NCBI RefSeq assembly: GCF_019160155.1
Contig: NZ_JAFNIH010000030.1
Coordinates: 62,001 to 126,000 of the forward strand
DNA length: 64,000 nt
Source: Pinisolibacter aquiterrae
GTDB taxonomy: Bacteria > Pseudomonadota > Alphaproteobacteria > Rhizobiales > Ancalomicrobiaceae
Reading direction: 5' to 3'
Shown here in pieces: positions 63,703 through 64,000 of this stretch. Positions within the stretch are counted from its first letter, which is position 1. Every line of letters begins with the position of its first letter. The position numbers and the translations under genes are program-made. Under the pieces are notes generated by a model. The model saw nothing but the letters and a program-made list of their open reading frames with translations. It made no database searches and was not told the DNA's origin.

Positions 63703-64000
63703 GTGCGCCGGCTCGACAACATCGATCTCCGCCTTCTCCGGGTCTATGTGGCGCTCGTCGAGGCGGGTGGCTTCGCCGGCGCCCAGGTGGTTCTGAACCT
63801 GTCGCAGTCGACCCTCAGCACCCATCTCTCCGACCTCGAGAAGCGGATCGGCGGCCCCTTGTGCATCCGTGGCCGCAAGACCTTCCGCCTGACCGACCTC
63901 GGCCGGGTGACCCTCGACGCGGCCCGCAAGCTCTTCGCCGACATCGAGGAATTCGGCCATCGGATCGGCACGGCGAGCGGCCGCCTGACCGGCCGTCTCA
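63703..64000 (+). CDS. LysR-family transcriptional regulator (N-terminal part)
   Basis: The frame starts at GTG 63703 with AAGGAG six bases before it and runs off the window after 99 codons. The visible part, MRRLDNIDLRLLRVYVALVE, GGFAGAQVVLNLSQSTLSTH, LTDLGRVTLDAARKLF, is a complete LysR winged helix and linker. It diverges from the seven-gene ABC/ureohydrolase operon and so is its likely regulator. Confidence 0.85.
   Translation, partial: MRRLDNIDLRLLRVYVALVEAGGFAGAQVVLNLSQSTLSTHLSDLEKRIGGPLCIRGRKTFRLTDLGRVTLDAARKLFADIEEFGHRIGTASGRLTGRL

Overview
This window is GC-rich (roughly 70%), with strongly GC-ending codons and dense, mostly same-strand operons. I see no tRNA, rRNA, CRISPR array, integrase or insertion sequence. 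It looks like chromosome or chromid DNA of a metabolically versatile alphaproteobacterium, probably Hyphomicrobiales. That inference rests on the gene families (rhizobial-type biuret hydrolase, NodT-type outer-membrane factor, PotABCD-like and NitT/TauT-like ABC systems, MmsA) and on base composition, not on a marker gene.

Layout. 1-0.9 kb: end of a NitT/TauT-type ABC transporter. 0.9-3.6 kb: acetylpolyamine amidohydrolase and a PuuC-like aldehyde dehydrogenase. 3.8-6.0 kb: PepSY/diflavin membrane reductase. 6.2-14.4 kb: two-component system followed by an RND tripartite efflux pump; both promoters share a TCGTTACAAATT motif. 14.4-25.7 kb: GntR regulator and 2OG-Fe oxygenase, then a nine-gene catabolic operon. 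That operon holds a BMP-type ABC importer, a biuret-hydrolase-like enzyme, a second cysteine hydrolase, an AtzH/HpxZ-like protein, a 5-FCL paralogue and an allophanate hydrolase. It sits behind a textbook sigma-54 -24/-12 element and two TTGTATGNAA sites. 25.7-29.3 kb: FtsH-family protease, and a DUF35/thiolase pair. 29.8-37.3 kb: lytic transglycosylase, then a compact patatin / HExxH metallopeptidase / MBL-fold operon and a PD-(D/E)xK-like protein, an accessory block of unknown purpose. 37.4-49.0 kb: eleven leftward genes for polyamine-type ABC uptake and oxidation (FAD amine oxidase, SSADH, GMC oxidoreductase, GhrA, tartrate dehydrogenase), opposite a GcvA-like LysR gene. 50.3-55.0 kb: alr-dadA-ridA alanine catabolism, preceded by a second sigma-54 element and repeated 16-bp sites, next to a TyrR-like sigma-54 activator gene. 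55.2-57.7 kb: mmsA with a divergent LysR gene. 57.8-64 kb: ureohydrolase, creatininase-family, two SDR and NitT/TauT ABC genes opposite a partial LysR gene.

The common theme is scavenging of carbon and nitrogen from nitrogen-rich small molecules: polyamines, ureides or biuret-like compounds, guanidino compounds and alanine. Two of these units carry sigma-54 promoters, which fits nitrogen control. The strongest candidates for undescribed biology are the 16.5-25.7 kb operon, the patatin/peptidase/MBL operon at 31.2-35.9 kb, and the TyrR-like/sigma-54 control of alanine catabolism at 53.3-55.0 kb.
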